Assembly: GCA_902604605.1 (NCBI GenBank)
Contig: CACKZI010000005.1
Span: forward strand, 1-36,089
Direction of reading: 5' to 3'
DNA from: an uncultured Pelagibacteraceae bacterium
GTDB lineage: Bacteria; Pseudomonadota; Alphaproteobacteria; Pelagibacterales; Pelagibacteraceae
DNA: 36,089 nt
Shown here: positions 25,418-34,774 of the stretch, one piece after another
How positions within the stretch are numbered: the first letter of the stretch is position 1
Layout: each line of letters starts with the position of its first letter
Translations under genes and position numbers: made by a program
The notes under the pieces: generated by a model
Seen by the model: the letters and a program-made list of their open reading frames with translations, nothing else
Told to the model about the DNA's origin: nothing
Database searches by the model: none

Positions 25418-26221
25418 ATGGAACAAAAAAAAAATAATTTTAAAATTGTTTCTGATAAAAAAGCAAGAATAATTTTGCCAAATGCAATTACTTTAATTGG
25501 GGTTTGCATAGGTTTGACCTCAATTAAGTTTGCTATAGATGGAAAATTTGCAATCGCAATTATTGCAATTTTATTTGCAGGTTTAATGGATGCATTAGAT
25601 GGTCGAATAGCAAGATTAATTAAAGGAACATCAAAAATGGGGAAAGAATTAGATTCCTTAGGAGATGTGATTAGTTTTGGAGTTGCTCCAGCACTTATTA
25701 TGTATTTTTGGAATTTACAGTATCTAGATAAATTAGGATGGTTTGTTTGTTTAACATATGTAGTTTGTGTTGCTTTGAGACTTGCAAGATTCAATATTAA
25801 TTCTGAAGATGAGCCATCATGGAAAGATAATTTTTTTGAAGGAATGCCTTCACCAGCAGGTGGAATAATAGTTCTAATGCCATTAATCTTCAGTTTTAGT
25901 GGACTAGGTGAATTTTTTTTCAAAATCAATTATGATCTGGTAGTTCCAATATTTTTTATTGTTGTGTCAATATTATTGATAAGCACCATACCAACATATT
26001 CATTCAAAAAAATAGTAATACAAAGATCAATGACAAAATTTTTATTATTTGGAATTGTCTTATTTTTTGGTGCTTTATTAGTTTATACTTTTAAAGTATT
26101 AGCTATCAGTTCTTTAATATATCTTTGTTTAATTCCAATTAGTTATTTTCATTATAAAAAAATCAAAAAAGATAAAAATATTACTGCAGATAATGATGAG
26201 GGACTTGAAGATATACTATAA
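25418..26221 (+). CDS. pssA: CDP-diacylglycerol--serine O-phosphatidyltransferase
   Basis: Inner-membrane CDP-alcohol phosphatidyltransferase making phosphatidylserine from CDP-diacylglycerol and serine. 267 residues with multiple hydrophobic segments. The family motif D-G-x2-A-R-x8-G-x3-D-x3-D is complete (D61, G62, A65, R66, G75, D79, D83). The MPSPAGG segment (about 146-152) and adjacency to psd indicate type II PssA rather than PgsA. The next gene starts with no gap. Confidence 0.94.
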   Translation: MEQKKNNFKIVSDKKARIILPNAITLIGVCIGLTSIKFAIDGKFAIAIIAILFAGLMDALDGRIARLIKGTSKMGKELDSLGDVISFGVAPALIMYFWNLQYLDKLGWFVCLTYVVCVALRLARFNINSEDEPSWKDNFFEGMPSPAGGIIVLMPLIFSFSGLGEFFFKINYDLVVPIFFIVVSILLISTIPTYSFKKIVIQRSMTKFLLFGIVLFFGALLVYTFKVLAISSLIYLCLIPISYFHYKKIKKDKNITADNDEGLEDIL

Positions 26222-27133
26222 ATGAAAAAAAATGTAATAGTTTCATTAGCAGATGCTAACTACTTTCCATTGTTAGAAGAATTAGTAAACTCTATTAAGA
26301 GATTTAAAGAGAGTAATAATGTTGCTATTTGTATTTTAGATGCTGGTTTAACCCAGGAACAGAAAGAAAAATTATTAAAAAAAGTAGATGAAATTAAACC
26401 TGCTGAGTGGGATATCAAAGTTCCAGGATATAAAGTCAAAGGAAAAGAATGGCTAAAGAGTCAAGTATCAAGAGCGTTCCTACCAAAATATTTTCCTGAT
26501 TATGAAAAATATTTATGGATAGATTGTGATGCTTGGGTAAATGATTGGAGTTGTATAGATCTATATTTTAAAGCTTGTAATAATGGAAAACTCGGTATTA
26601 CACAAACTATAGGCCCTGGTTACAAAATAACTTCAAAAGTCAATTGGGTATTTGGAAAGCTTGCAATTATAAAATCTCAAAACTTTAAACATGCTGTAAA
26701 ATCACGAATTGGCTATAATAAGGCTAGAAAATTAGCTTTTGCACCTCACATTAATATAGGAGTTTTTTCATTAGAAAAAAATTCAAAGGGTTGGAATATT
26801 TGGCAAGACAACTTATCAAAAACATTAAAAGCTGGAAATATTTTTGGTTCAGAGGGATTGGCAATTAATATGTCTGTATACATAGATGATTTAAAAACAG
26901 AGTTTTTACCTTTAAACTGTAACTGGATCACAAGCAACTTACTTCCAAAATATGATGAGCAAAAAGAAACTTTTGTAGAACCATACTTACCTAATTATAA
27001 AATAGGTATAATGCATCTTGCGGCAGGGATATGGAAAGATGGTATAGATATGAGGGTGGACAAAAGTGTTCAGATTGAAATTGAAACTTTAGAAAATAAA
27101 AAAATATTAAGAAGTCTAAGATTTAGCATTTAA
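26222..27133 (+). CDS. GT8-like glycosyltransferase (uncharacterised)
   Basis: A 303-residue soluble protein with a GT-A/GT8 appearance: N-terminal VIVSLADANYFPLLEELVNS, the metal-binding D101-C-D103 in LWIDCDAW, NIGVFSLE, and a C-terminal MHLAAGIWKD that matches the GT8 HxxG-x2-K nucleotide-sugar site. The donor and acceptor are unknown. The start abuts the pssA stop and the stop abuts the rlmE start, so it belongs to the psd-pssA transcript. A lipid-glycosylating role is only suggested by that position. Confidence 0.7.
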   Translation: MKKNVIVSLADANYFPLLEELVNSIKRFKESNNVAICILDAGLTQEQKEKLLKKVDEIKPAEWDIKVPGYKVKGKEWLKSQVSRAFLPKYFPDYEKYLWIDCDAWVNDWSCIDLYFKACNNGKLGITQTIGPGYKITSKVNWVFGKLAIIKSQNFKHAVKSRIGYNKARKLAFAPHINIGVFSLEKNSKGWNIWQDNLSKTLKAGNIFGSEGLAINMSVYIDDLKTEFLPLNCNWITSNLLPKYDEQKETFVEPYLPNYKIGIMHLAAGIWKDGIDMRVDKSVQIEIETLENKKILRSLRFSI

Positions 27134-27745
27134 TTGAAAAAAAATAAAATTTCAAAAAATTGGGTTAATAAACAAAGAAGAGACACTTTTGTTCGCCAAT
27201 CAAAAATTGATGGCTACAGAGCTAGATCTGCATATAAACTAATTGAAATTGATGAAAAGTTCAAAATTTTTAGGGGTGGGATGCATGTGGTTGATCTTGG
27301 AGCCGCACCAGGTAGTTGGTCTCAATATGCTTCAAAAGTTGTTAAAAGTGGTAAAATAATTTCAGTTGATCTGAAGGAAATGGAAGAAATAAAAAATACT
27401 ATTCAAATTAAAGGAGATTTTACTGAAATTGATATTCAAAACCTCATAAAAAATTATCTTAAAAAAAAATTTGATGTAGTCATGTCAGACATGGCAGTTA
27501 ACACAACTGGTATAAAAAACATAGACTCAATTCAAACAGGAGAGTTATGCAAAGAAGCTATGATTTTCTCAAAACAAGTTATTTCTGAAAAAGGTTTTTT
27601 TATTTCAAAAATATTCATGGGAGGAACGTTTAATGAAATTGTCGCACTTGCAAAAAAAATTTTTAAAGAAGTAAAGGTATTTAAGCCCCAATCAAGTCGA
27701 AAGGAATCTAAAGAAAGTTTCATTATTTGTAAAAAACTTAGATAG
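27134..27745 (+). CDS. rlmE: 23S rRNA (uridine-2'-O)-methyltransferase RlmE/FtsJ
   Basis: SAM-dependent 2'-O-methylation of U2552 in the peptidyl-transferase A-loop. 203 residues. RARSAYKLIEID carries the first catalytic Lys. VVDLGAAPGSWSQ is the SAM-binding motif, VMSDMAVNTTG carries the catalytic Asp, and FISKIFMGG and KESKESFIICK provide the second Lys and the Glu of the K-D-K-E tetrad. The start codon is TTG, immediately after the TAA of the previous gene. Confidence 0.94.
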   Translation: MKKNKISKNWVNKQRRDTFVRQSKIDGYRARSAYKLIEIDEKFKIFRGGMHVVDLGAAPGSWSQYASKVVKSGKIISVDLKEMEEIKNTIQIKGDFTEIDIQNLIKNYLKKKFDVVMSDMAVNTTGIKNIDSIQTGELCKEAMIFSKQVISEKGFFISKIFMGGTFNEIVALAKKIFKEVKVFKPQSSRKESKESFIICKKLR

Positions 27746-27776
27746 TTACTTTTAAAATAAAAGGAATCGTATATAA

Positions 27777-28859
27777 ATGATCATGGTTCCTATAAAAGAA
27801 GCACTTACCTTTGATGATGTAACTTTAATTCCTAAATATTCAGACATTTTACCTTCTCAAGTAGACACAAGTATAAAATTAACTAAAAACCTAAAATTAA
27901 AGATTCCCTTACTATCATCAGCAATGGATACTGTAACGGAAAGTAAAATGGCAATAGCGATTGGAAAAATTGGAGGAATAGGAATTATCCATCGAAATTT
28001 AGATATTAAAAAACAAGTTCAAGAAATAAAAAAAGTTAAAAAACAAAAGTTACTAGTTGGTGCAGCTGTAGGGGCAGGACCAAATGAATTTAAAAGAGCT
28101 GAAGCAATTTTAAAAGAAGGTATAGATATGATTGTAGTAGATACTGCCCATGGCCATACTAAAAAAGTTTCAGAAATAATAAAATTTATAAAAAAGAAAA
28201 AAAATAAGAAAACTGCTCTTTGTGCAGGAAATATTGCAACAGCAGAAGCTGCTAAATTTTTAAATAAATTAGGAGTAGATATTATTAAAGTTGGAATAGG
28301 ACCTGGTTCGATTTGCACTACAAGATTAGTAGCGGGCATAGGGGTTCCTCAGTTAAGTGCAATTTTAAATGTTAGAAATGGGGTTAAAAATAAGAATATT
28401 AAAATAATATCTGATGGTGGTATAAAATATTCAGGAGACTTAGCAAAAGCTTTTGCCGCTGGTGCTGATGCAGTAATGGTTGGATCATTGTTTGCTGGTA
28501 CTGATGAAGCACCAGGAAAGTTGATTAAAAAAAATGGAAAATTATTTAAAAGTTTTAGGGGAATGGGGTCAGTGGGAGCAATGAACAAAGGTTCTGCAGA
28601 TAGATATTTTCAACTAAAACAAAAAGATATGTCCAAATATGTTCCAGAAGGTGTTGAGGGTCTTGCTAAGTATAAAGGTAAGGTTGGAAAAGTAATTTAT
28701 AAATTAATAGGTGGTTTAAGATCGTCAATGGGCTATCTTGGATCAAAACAAATTAAATATCTTAGAAAAAAACCAAAATTTGTTAAAATCACTAAAGCTG
28801 GATTTTATGAAAGTATGGTTCATAACGTTGATATAATCAAAGATGAGAATAAATATTAA
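27777..28859 (+). CDS. guaB: IMP dehydrogenase lacking CBS domains
   Basis: NAD-dependent oxidation of IMP to XMP, the committed step of GMP synthesis. Only 360 residues against about 490 in typical GuaB. The two regulatory CBS domains that normally interrupt the barrel near residue 90 are missing; [10 protein letters not shown] runs straight into [11 protein letters not shown]. The catalytic parts are intact: C180 in [28 protein letters not shown] and the Arg-Tyr flap in DRYFQ. The flap and the C-terminal SMGYLG segment exclude GMP reductase, which is of similar length. AAAGGAA at about 27760 serves as RBS. First gene of guaB-TPR-guaA-panB. Confidence 0.93.
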   Translation: MIMVPIKEALTFDDVTLIPKYSDILPSQVDTSIKLTKNLKLKIPLLSSAMDTVTESKMAIAIGKIGGIGIIHRNLDIKKQVQEIKKVKKQKLLVGAAVGAGPNEFKRAEAILKEGIDMIVVDTAHGHTKKVSEIIKFIKKKKNKKTALCAGNIATAEAAKFLNKLGVDIIKVGIGPGSICTTRLVAGIGVPQLSAILNVRNGVKNKNIKIISDGGIKYSGDLAKAFAAGADAVMVGSLFAGTDEAPGKLIKKNGKLFKSFRGMGSVGAMNKGSADRYFQLKQKDMSKYVPEGVEGLAKYKGKVGKVIYKLIGGLRSSMGYLGSKQIKYLRKKPKFVKITKAGFYESMVHNVDIIKDENKY

Positions 28860-29296
28860 TGAATAAAATATTTAAATTCACAGTGTCCTTAATTACATGC
28901 ATGTGTATTTATACTTATGCGATTGGTAGTGAAAAATATTTTGATAAGGGCTTAGAATTATATAAAAATAAAAAATATGATGATGCAAAATTTATGTTTG
29001 AAAGAAGCATTGTTTTTAATCCCAAAGACTCAAAATCATATTTATATTTAGCAAAAATTTACAATTATAAAGAGGATCTAATAAAAGAGGAAAAAAATTT
29101 AGATGCCACACTATTGATTGAACCTAGTAATGAGGAAGCAATATTAATGTTAATGAAAATAAGTTTAGAAAAATCTAACTATTCAAAAGTGAAAGATTTG
29201 TCAAAGACATTTACTCAAGTGTGTAAAAATTTGTGTAAAGAAAATAAAAAAATTCTAGAGACTCTTGCAAATATAGAACCAAAAAATGAGTCTTGA
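28859..29296 (+). CDS. Exported TPR-repeat protein
   Basis: A 145-residue protein with an N-terminal hydrophobic export signal (about 6-22) and two to three TPR-like helical repeats: [20 protein letters not shown], then [14 protein letters not shown] and a third degenerate unit. Expected in the periplasm as a protein-interaction module; no catalytic residues are seen. The ATG overlaps the guaB stop by 1 nt and its 3' end overlaps guaA by 11 nt, so it is made with the GMP pathway enzymes although it is exported. Function unknown. The cysteines in the signal region do not form a good lipobox. Confidence 0.8.
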   Translation: MNKIFKFTVSLITCMCIYTYAIGSEKYFDKGLELYKNKKYDDAKFMFERSIVFNPKDSKSYLYLAKIYNYKEDLIKEEKNLDATLLIEPSNEEAILMLMKISLEKSNYSKVKDLSKTFTQVCKNLCKENKKILETLANIEPKNES

Positions 29297-30848
29297 TCAA
29301 AGTTTAAATAAGATCTTAATAATTGATTTTGGATCACAATTCACACAATTGATAGCAAGAAGAATAAGAGAGCTAGGTGTTTTTTGTGAAATAGTAAGCC
29401 ATAAAAAAATTAAAGAAAATGATATTGATATTTATGTCAAAGGTATAATTTTATCAGGCGGACCGTTGAATGTTTATCAAATAAAAAGATATTCTTTTGA
29501 TCAGAAAATAATTGGAAAGGAAATACCAGTTTTGGGTATTTGTTTTGGACATCAGATTCTTTCAAAGTTAAATGGAGGTAAAGTAAAACAATCAAAACAT
29601 AGAGAATTTGGATTAGCTAATATTTTTAAAAAAAATAATAGTCTTTTAACAAAAGAAATTTTTAAAAATAAAAAAAAGATTAAGGTTTGGATGAGCCATG
29701 CTGACCAGGTTTCAAAATTACCCAAAGGTTTTAGAGTTGTTGCATCAAGCCAGAACTCAAAATTTGCAATTGTTGAAGATAAAACAAAAAAATTTTATGG
29801 AGTACAATTTCATCCAGAAGTAACTCATACAGAAAATGGAAAAAAAATTATTAGTAATTTTTTATTTCTAATATGTAACATAAAAAAAAATTGGTCTTCA
29901 AAAGACCAAAAATTAAAATTAATTGAGGAAATAAGAGATCAAGTAGGAAATGATAAAGTTATTTGTGCACTTTCGGGTGGAGTTGATAGTAGTGTTGTTG
30001 CACAACTATTAAATAAAGCTATTGGTAAAAAACTGTATTGTATTTTTGTAAACACAGGACTTTTAAGAAAAAATGAAGAGAAACAAGTTGTAAAAACATT
30101 TAGAAAGCTACTAAAGATAAATTTGATTTATGTAAATGCTGAGAAAGAATTTTTAAAAAAATTAACAAATGTTTCAGATCCAGAAAAAAAAAGAAAAATA
30201 ATTGGGAATTTGTTTATTAAAATCTTTGAACGTTATGCTAAAAAAATTAAGAATGTGAAGTTTTTAGCCCAAGGAACACTTTACCCTGACTTGATTGAGA
30301 GCAAATCTGTTACTGGAAGTCAAACTTCAAAGATTAAATCTCATCATAATGTTGGTGGATTACCAAAAAAGATGAAACTTAAACTTATAGAACCATTAAA
30401 GTTTCTATTTAAGGATGAGGTAAGAAAATTAGGATTAGAATTGAATTTGAGTAAAGAAATAATATCCAGACATCCTTTTCCAGGACCAGGCTTAGCAATT
30501 AGAATGCCAGGCTTAATTACAAGAGAAAAAATTAATATTTTAAAAGATGCAGACCATTATTTTATTCAATCATTAAGAGAACACAATTTATATAATAAAA
30601 TCTGGCAAGCTTATGCGGCCTTACTTCCAGTGAAAACAGTAGGAGTGATGGGAGATAATAGAACTTACGAGTATTTGTGTTTACTAAGAGCAATTACCTC
30701 TGAAGATGGTATGACCGCAGATTTTTACGAATTTAAGAAAACATTTATTCAAGAGATCTCAAATAAAATTGTGAATAGCATTAGAGGAATTAATAGAGTA
30801 GTTTATGACATAACCTCAAAACCTCCTAGCACTATTGAGCTAGAATAA
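29286..30848 (+). CDS. guaA: GMP synthase (glutamine-hydrolysing)
   Basis: Converts XMP, ATP and glutamine to GMP. 520 residues. The class I glutamine amidotransferase domain has [10 protein letters not shown] with the nucleophile C86 and the His/Glu pair in FHPEVTHT. The ATP-pyrophosphatase domain has the P-loop SGGVDSSV. The C-terminal dimerisation domain ends with [14 protein letters not shown], the usual terminus. It completes the two-step IMP-to-GMP path with guaB from the same transcript. Confidence 0.97.
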   Translation: MSLDQSLNKILIIDFGSQFTQLIARRIRELGVFCEIVSHKKIKENDIDIYVKGIILSGGPLNVYQIKRYSFDQKIIGKEIPVLGICFGHQILSKLNGGKVKQSKHREFGLANIFKKNNSLLTKEIFKNKKKIKVWMSHADQVSKLPKGFRVVASSQNSKFAIVEDKTKKFYGVQFHPEVTHTENGKKIISNFLFLICNIKKNWSSKDQKLKLIEEIRDQVGNDKVICALSGGVDSSVVAQLLNKAIGKKLYCIFVNTGLLRKNEEKQVVKTFRKLLKINLIYVNAEKEFLKKLTNVSDPEKKRKIIGNLFIKIFERYAKKIKNVKFLAQGTLYPDLIESKSVTGSQTSKIKSHHNVGGLPKKMKLKLIEPLKFLFKDEVRKLGLELNLSKEIISRHPFPGPGLAIRMPGLITREKINILKDADHYFIQSLREHNLYNKIWQAYAALLPVKTVGVMGDNRTYEYLCLLRAITSEDGMTADFYEFKKTFIQEISNKIVNSIRGINRVVYDITSKPPSTIELE

Positions 30849-30849
30849 G

Positions 30850-31629
30850 ATGAATAAAAAGATTAGAAAAATTTTAAAAAAGAAAAATAAATCAAAAATT
30901 ATTTGTTTAACATCATATTCTAAAAATATTGCTGCAATCTTAGATAACCATTGTGATTTGGTGTTAGTAGGAGACTCTCTTGGTTCTGTTCTTTACAATT
31001 ATAAATCTACTAGAGAAGTAACATTGGAAACAATGATTAATCACTCAAAGAGTGTAAGACAAGGTGTTAAAAAAGCTTTAATGGTGGTTGATATGCCTCA
31101 TAATACATATCGGTCTCCTAAAGAAGCTTTGAAGAATGCTAAGTTAGTAATGAAAAAAACTTATTGTGATGCTGTAAAACTAGAAGGTGGAAAAAAAATT
31201 ATTCCAATGGTTAGAATTTTGATTAAAAATAAAATCCCGGTGATGGGACATTTGGGTATTTTACCACAAACTGAAAAAAAATTTACATTTAAGGGAAAAA
31301 GATTTGATGAGAGAAAAAAAATTTTAAATGAAGCTAAATTGTTAGATGATGCTGGTGTTTTTTCAATTGTTTTAGAATGTATCGAAACAAAATTATCAAA
31401 AAAAATTACCAATCAAATAAAAGCTCCAACAATTGGGATTGGCTCTTCATCAAATTGTGATGGGCAAGTATTAGTAATTGATGATCTAATTGGTTTAAGT
31501 CAAACTAAATTTAAATTTGTCAAAAAGTATACTAATGTTACTAAAATCATTAATAAAGCAGTCAATAAATTCAAATTGGAAGTAAAGAAAAAACAATTTC
31601 CCAAGAAAAAACATTCATTTAATATTTAA
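30850..31629 (+). CDS. panB: 3-methyl-2-oxobutanoate hydroxymethyltransferase
   Basis: Adds a one-carbon unit from methylene-tetrahydrofolate to ketoisovalerate, giving ketopantoate for pantothenate/CoA. 259 residues. LTSYSKNIAAILDNHCDLVLVGDS carries the N-terminal metal site, and VGDSLGSVLYN, AVKLEGG, MGHLGILPQ and the IGIGSSSNCDGQVLVIDD segment are all typical. It lies 1 nt after guaA. panC is not adjacent. The C-terminus overlaps an 8-bp inverted repeat (31612-31639) near the convergent EamA gene. Confidence 0.95.
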   Translation: MNKKIRKILKKKNKSKIICLTSYSKNIAAILDNHCDLVLVGDSLGSVLYNYKSTREVTLETMINHSKSVRQGVKKALMVVDMPHNTYRSPKEALKNAKLVMKKTYCDAVKLEGGKKIIPMVRILIKNKIPVMGHLGILPQTEKKFTFKGKRFDERKKILNEAKLLDDAGVFSIVLECIETKLSKKITNQIKAPTIGIGSSSNCDGQVLVIDDLIGLSQTKFKFVKKYTNVTKIINKAVNKFKLEVKKKQFPKKKHSFNI

Positions 31630-31644
31630 ATAATGAATGATTGA

Positions 31645-32502
31645 CTATTTTATTTTGTGAAGCAAAAAAACAGAACTAATAACAATTACTCCACCCACCA
31701 TAAACAAAGCAGTCGGCACCTCACCAAATATTAAAAAACTTAAAGCTATACCAAATATTGGAAACAATGAATATGAAGGAAAGATTTGTCCCACAGTATA
31801 AAATTTGTAAAGATAAAACATCATTAGATGAGCTCCTAAAGAAACAACGATTGCTTGATAAGATATCAAGATCCAAGAACTTTGACTTATAGATTTAATA
31901 GTTAAAATGGTATTACCTTCTATTAAAGATGATAAGAATAATAAAATAATAAAACCAAATAAACCAGTGAATGCATTAGTTAAACTAATATCTAAATTTC
32001 TTAATTGTCTTGAAAAAACTTGAGCAAAAGCAAAAGCCAATGCCATTAAACTTGCATAAAATAACCCTAAAAAATTATCAACTAATTTTGGATCAAAAAA
32101 TATTATCAACACTCCTATAAAAGCAGAAAATATAAAAAACCATTTTTTTGGACTTATGTTTTCATTTAACATGAAAGCACTAGCAAGAATTCCAAAAGGT
32201 ATTGCTAACTGAGAACCTACAATCACAGGTGAGATTATAGAAGAATAGTATAATGCAAGAGTCATAAATACATAAACCATAACGCCCATTGAGATTGAAA
32301 AGGCTATCAGCGAAGGTATGTATTTCTTTTCTGGTATTTTGAATTTCCAAAAAGGAATTAATATTAACAATACTAATCCCATTCTTAGTGACGCCATGAG
32401 AATTGGCGGAACAGAGTCATTTAAAACTAATTTAGTAAAAGGAAAAGCACTCCCATGTGCCACTGCAATAAATATTAAAATTAATAAATGTTTTAAAGGC
32501 AA
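31645..32502 (-). CDS. EamA/DMT-family transporter
   Basis: A 285-residue inner-membrane protein with ten hydrophobic segments arranged as two EamA repeats (about 5-135 and 145-283), typical of the drug/metabolite transporter superfamily. Motifs such as GSAFPFTKLVL in helix 1 and a Gly/Pro-rich end of each repeat fit. The substrate is unknown; family members export amino acids, purines or cations. It begins 3 nt downstream of the aldehyde dehydrogenase stop, so it belongs to the catabolic-looking operon and might move its substrate or product. Confidence 0.87.
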   Translation of the reverse strand: MPLKHLLILIFIAVAHGSAFPFTKLVLNDSVPPILMASLRMGLVLLILIPFWKFKIPEKKYIPSLIAFSISMGVMVYVFMTLALYYSSIISPVIVGSQLAIPFGILASAFMLNENISPKKWFFIFSAFIGVLIIFFDPKLVDNFLGLFYASLMALAFAFAQVFSRQLRNLDISLTNAFTGLFGFIILLFLSSLIEGNTILTIKSISQSSWILISYQAIVVSLGAHLMMFYLYKFYTVGQIFPSYSLFPIFGIALSFLIFGEVPTALFMVGGVIVISSVFLLHKIK

Positions 32503-32505
32503 AAT

Positions 32506-33987
32506 TTAACCCATCGTGAATGGGTCAGTCATTGGTTTATCTGACGAATTATACCATGTAGTCTTTATTCTTGTGTACTCTTTAATAGATTCAATTCCTG
32601 CTTCTTTACCGTAACCACTATCTTTAATACCACCAAATGGAGCCATTGGAGAAATTAATCTATAAGTATTTATAAAAACTATTCCAGCACGTATAGCTTT
32701 AGATACTCTCAATCCACGTGCAAAGTTTGAAGTATAAACTCCAGATGAAAGTCCATATTTATTATCGTTCATTTTATTTATTACTTCATTTTCTTTGTCA
32801 AATTTCATAACTGATAATATTGGGCCAAATAATTCATTTTCTGCAACTGGTAAATTATGATTTTCACACTCTATAATGGTAGCAGGAAAGTAATAACCTT
32901 TGTTTGAGATCGAGGATCTTTTTCCGCCACATTTAATTTTTCCACCCTGTTCAAGAGTAGCTTTGATATTTTTTTCTATATTATCTAATTGTTTAAAACT
33001 GTTTAATGGTCCCATTTGAGTATCTTTTTCCATCGGGCCACCTAATTTTATTTTTTCAGCTTTAGAAACTAATTTTTTTAAAAATTCATCATAAATATTA
33101 GATTGTAAATAAAGTCTTGATCCTGCAATACAACTTTGGCCACTTGCTCCAAAAATTCCAGCAGTTATTCCATTTAAAGCATTTTCTTGATCAGCATCAT
33201 CAAAAACCACTACTGGACTTTTGCCACCAAGTTCTAAACTTACTTGAGATAAATTTTCTGCAGAATTTTTTACAATATGTTTCGCAGTTTCCGGCCCACC
33301 AGTGAATGCTATTCTTTCTACAAGGTTGTGTGTAGTTAAAGCCTTACCACAAGGCTCACCTAAACCAGTAATTATATTAATTACTCCTTTTGGTAATCCA
33401 GTTTTATCAATTAATTTTGCAAACTCTAAAAGAGTTACAGGTGCAAGTTCAGATGCTTTAATCACAACAGTATTTCCCATAGCAAGAGCTGGTGCGAGTT
33501 TGACAGCTGTTAGTAGCATTTGAGAATTCCAGGGAATTATTGCAGCCACAACACCTATAGGAATTCTTGTTGTTGTAACTTGCATATCAGGTTTATCTAT
33601 GGGGACAACAGTGCCTTCTACTTTGTCAGCTAAACCTGCAAAGTAATCATAATATTCTGCGATATAATTAGCTTGTGTTTTAGTCTCTCTGTAAAGTTTA
33701 CCAGTGTCAATAGTTTCTATTTTTCCAAGATGTTCTGCATTAGCTCTTAGTTGATCAGCTATTAATTTTAAATACTTTGCTCTTTCTCTTGGATGCAGCA
33801 TAGACCAATTATTTTCAAAAGCTTTTTGAGCTGATTGAACAGCTTTATCTACATCTTTTTCATTAGCCTCAGGAACAGTTGCCCAAACTTCATTATTTTC
33901 AGGATTCAATGTTTCAATTTTTTTTCCAGAGGATGAATCTACCCATTCACCATTTATATACATTTTAAAATCTTGAATTTTTGACAT
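32506..33987 (-). CDS. NAD(P)-dependent aldehyde dehydrogenase
   Basis: A 493-residue class 1/2-like ALDH oxidising an aldehyde to the acid. The active-site set is complete: N154 (IPWNS), E252 (LELGGKS) and the nucleophile C286 in GASGQSC, with the cofactor-binding FTGGPETAK and the C-terminal PFGGIKDSGYGKE. The aldehyde is not predictable; betaine-aldehyde, gamma-aminobutyraldehyde and hydroxymuconic-semialdehyde enzymes share this pattern. It starts directly next to the alpha/beta hydrolase stop, in an operon with a luciferase-like monooxygenase that could generate the aldehyde. Confidence 0.92.
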   Translation of the reverse strand: MSKIQDFKMYINGEWVDSSSGKKIETLNPENNEVWATVPEANEKDVDKAVQSAQKAFENNWSMLHPRERAKYLKLIADQLRANAEHLGKIETIDTGKLYRETKTQANYIAEYYDYFAGLADKVEGTVVPIDKPDMQVTTTRIPIGVVAAIIPWNSQMLLTAVKLAPALAMGNTVVIKASELAPVTLLEFAKLIDKTGLPKGVINIITGLGEPCGKALTTHNLVERIAFTGGPETAKHIVKNSAENLSQVSLELGGKSPVVVFDDADQENALNGITAGIFGASGQSCIAGSRLYLQSNIYDEFLKKLVSKAEKIKLGGPMEKDTQMGPLNSFKQLDNIEKNIKATLEQGGKIKCGGKRSSISNKGYYFPATIIECENHNLPVAENELFGPILSVMKFDKENEVINKMNDNKYGLSSGVYTSNFARGLRVSKAIRAGIVFINTYRLISPMAPFGGIKDSGYGKEAGIESIKEYTRIKTTWYNSSDKPMTDPFTMG

Positions 33988-34770
33988 TTAATTATTAATA
34001 AAATTTTTAATATTCATATTAACATCATCTACACATTCTATACTACAAAGATGTTTTCCATTTTTAATTTCAATATAAGTAGAATTAACAAGGTCTTTTA
34101 CTAGTTCTTTGGACATTGCTGGAGTAGAGCCAACATCATCTGAACCAGTCATTACCAAAGTTTTTCTATCTATTTTTTTTATAGTTTCAAAATTATCATA
34201 ATGATTAGCAAATAACTCATAAGCTTTGAGAAAGTTTTTATGATCTTTTGGTTCTTTATTTAAGATTTTCATAAACAAATCATAAGTTTTTGGATTATCT
34301 TCGAGGTATTTATCACTAAACCATCTTTTTAAAGCTTGTTTAGATATTGGTTTATTTAATTTTGCTTGATTATATCTATCTAATACAAGTGATCTCTCCT
34401 CATCTGATCTTTTATAAGTAGTGCCAATTAATATAAGTTTTTCGACTTTTTTTTGAAAATGAGATGAAAAGTCCAATGCAATCAAAGAGCCTAAAGAAAA
34501 ACCTACAAGATTTATTTTTTCAATTCCCAAATGATCTAAAATTTCTAAAAGTTGATTAGAAAAATCCTTAAGACTAAGTTTATCTTTATCACATGGTGTT
34601 TTTCCATGTCCTAATAAATCATAAGTTAGAGTTGAATATTCATTTAAGTAATTGGTTTGATAATCCCACATTTGATGATCGAGGCCTACCCCATGGATAA
34701 ATACAATAGGTACAGAATTTTTTTTATTAAAAAAATAATAATTTTGATTTGGATCAAAATTTTGGGGCAT
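33988..34770 (-). CDS. Alpha/beta hydrolase
   Basis: A 260-residue alpha/beta hydrolase resembling 3-oxoadipate enol-lactonase and related esterases. Oxyanion HG is at 26-27, the nucleophile elbow is G-F-S92-L-G, the acid is probably in TGSDDVG and the histidine in NGKHLCSIE near the C-terminus. No export signal is seen, so it is cytoplasmic. It lies between the DUF1185 gene (4-nt gap) and the aldehyde dehydrogenase (no gap). A lactone or ester intermediate of the same pathway is the likely substrate, by inference. Confidence 0.87.
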   Translation of the reverse strand: MPQNFDPNQNYYFFNKKNSVPIVFIHGVGLDHQMWDYQTNYLNEYSTLTYDLLGHGKTPCDKDKLSLKDFSNQLLEILDHLGIEKINLVGFSLGSLIALDFSSHFQKKVEKLILIGTTYKRSDEERSLVLDRYNQAKLNKPISKQALKRWFSDKYLEDNPKTYDLFMKILNKEPKDHKNFLKAYELFANHYDNFETIKKIDRKTLVMTGSDDVGSTPAMSKELVKDLVNSTYIEIKNGKHLCSIECVDDVNMNIKNFINN

Positions 34771-34774
34771 TAGA

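Noticed and set aside
28019..28588. Antisense open frames inside guaB (106 and 79 codons)
   Set aside because: They are opposite-strand shadows of a clear coding gene, with no RBS and no recognisable motif.
27777..28859. GMP reductase (guaC) as identity of the short guaB
   Set aside because: The Arg-Tyr flap [14 protein letters not shown] and the guaA neighbour are specific to IMP dehydrogenase.
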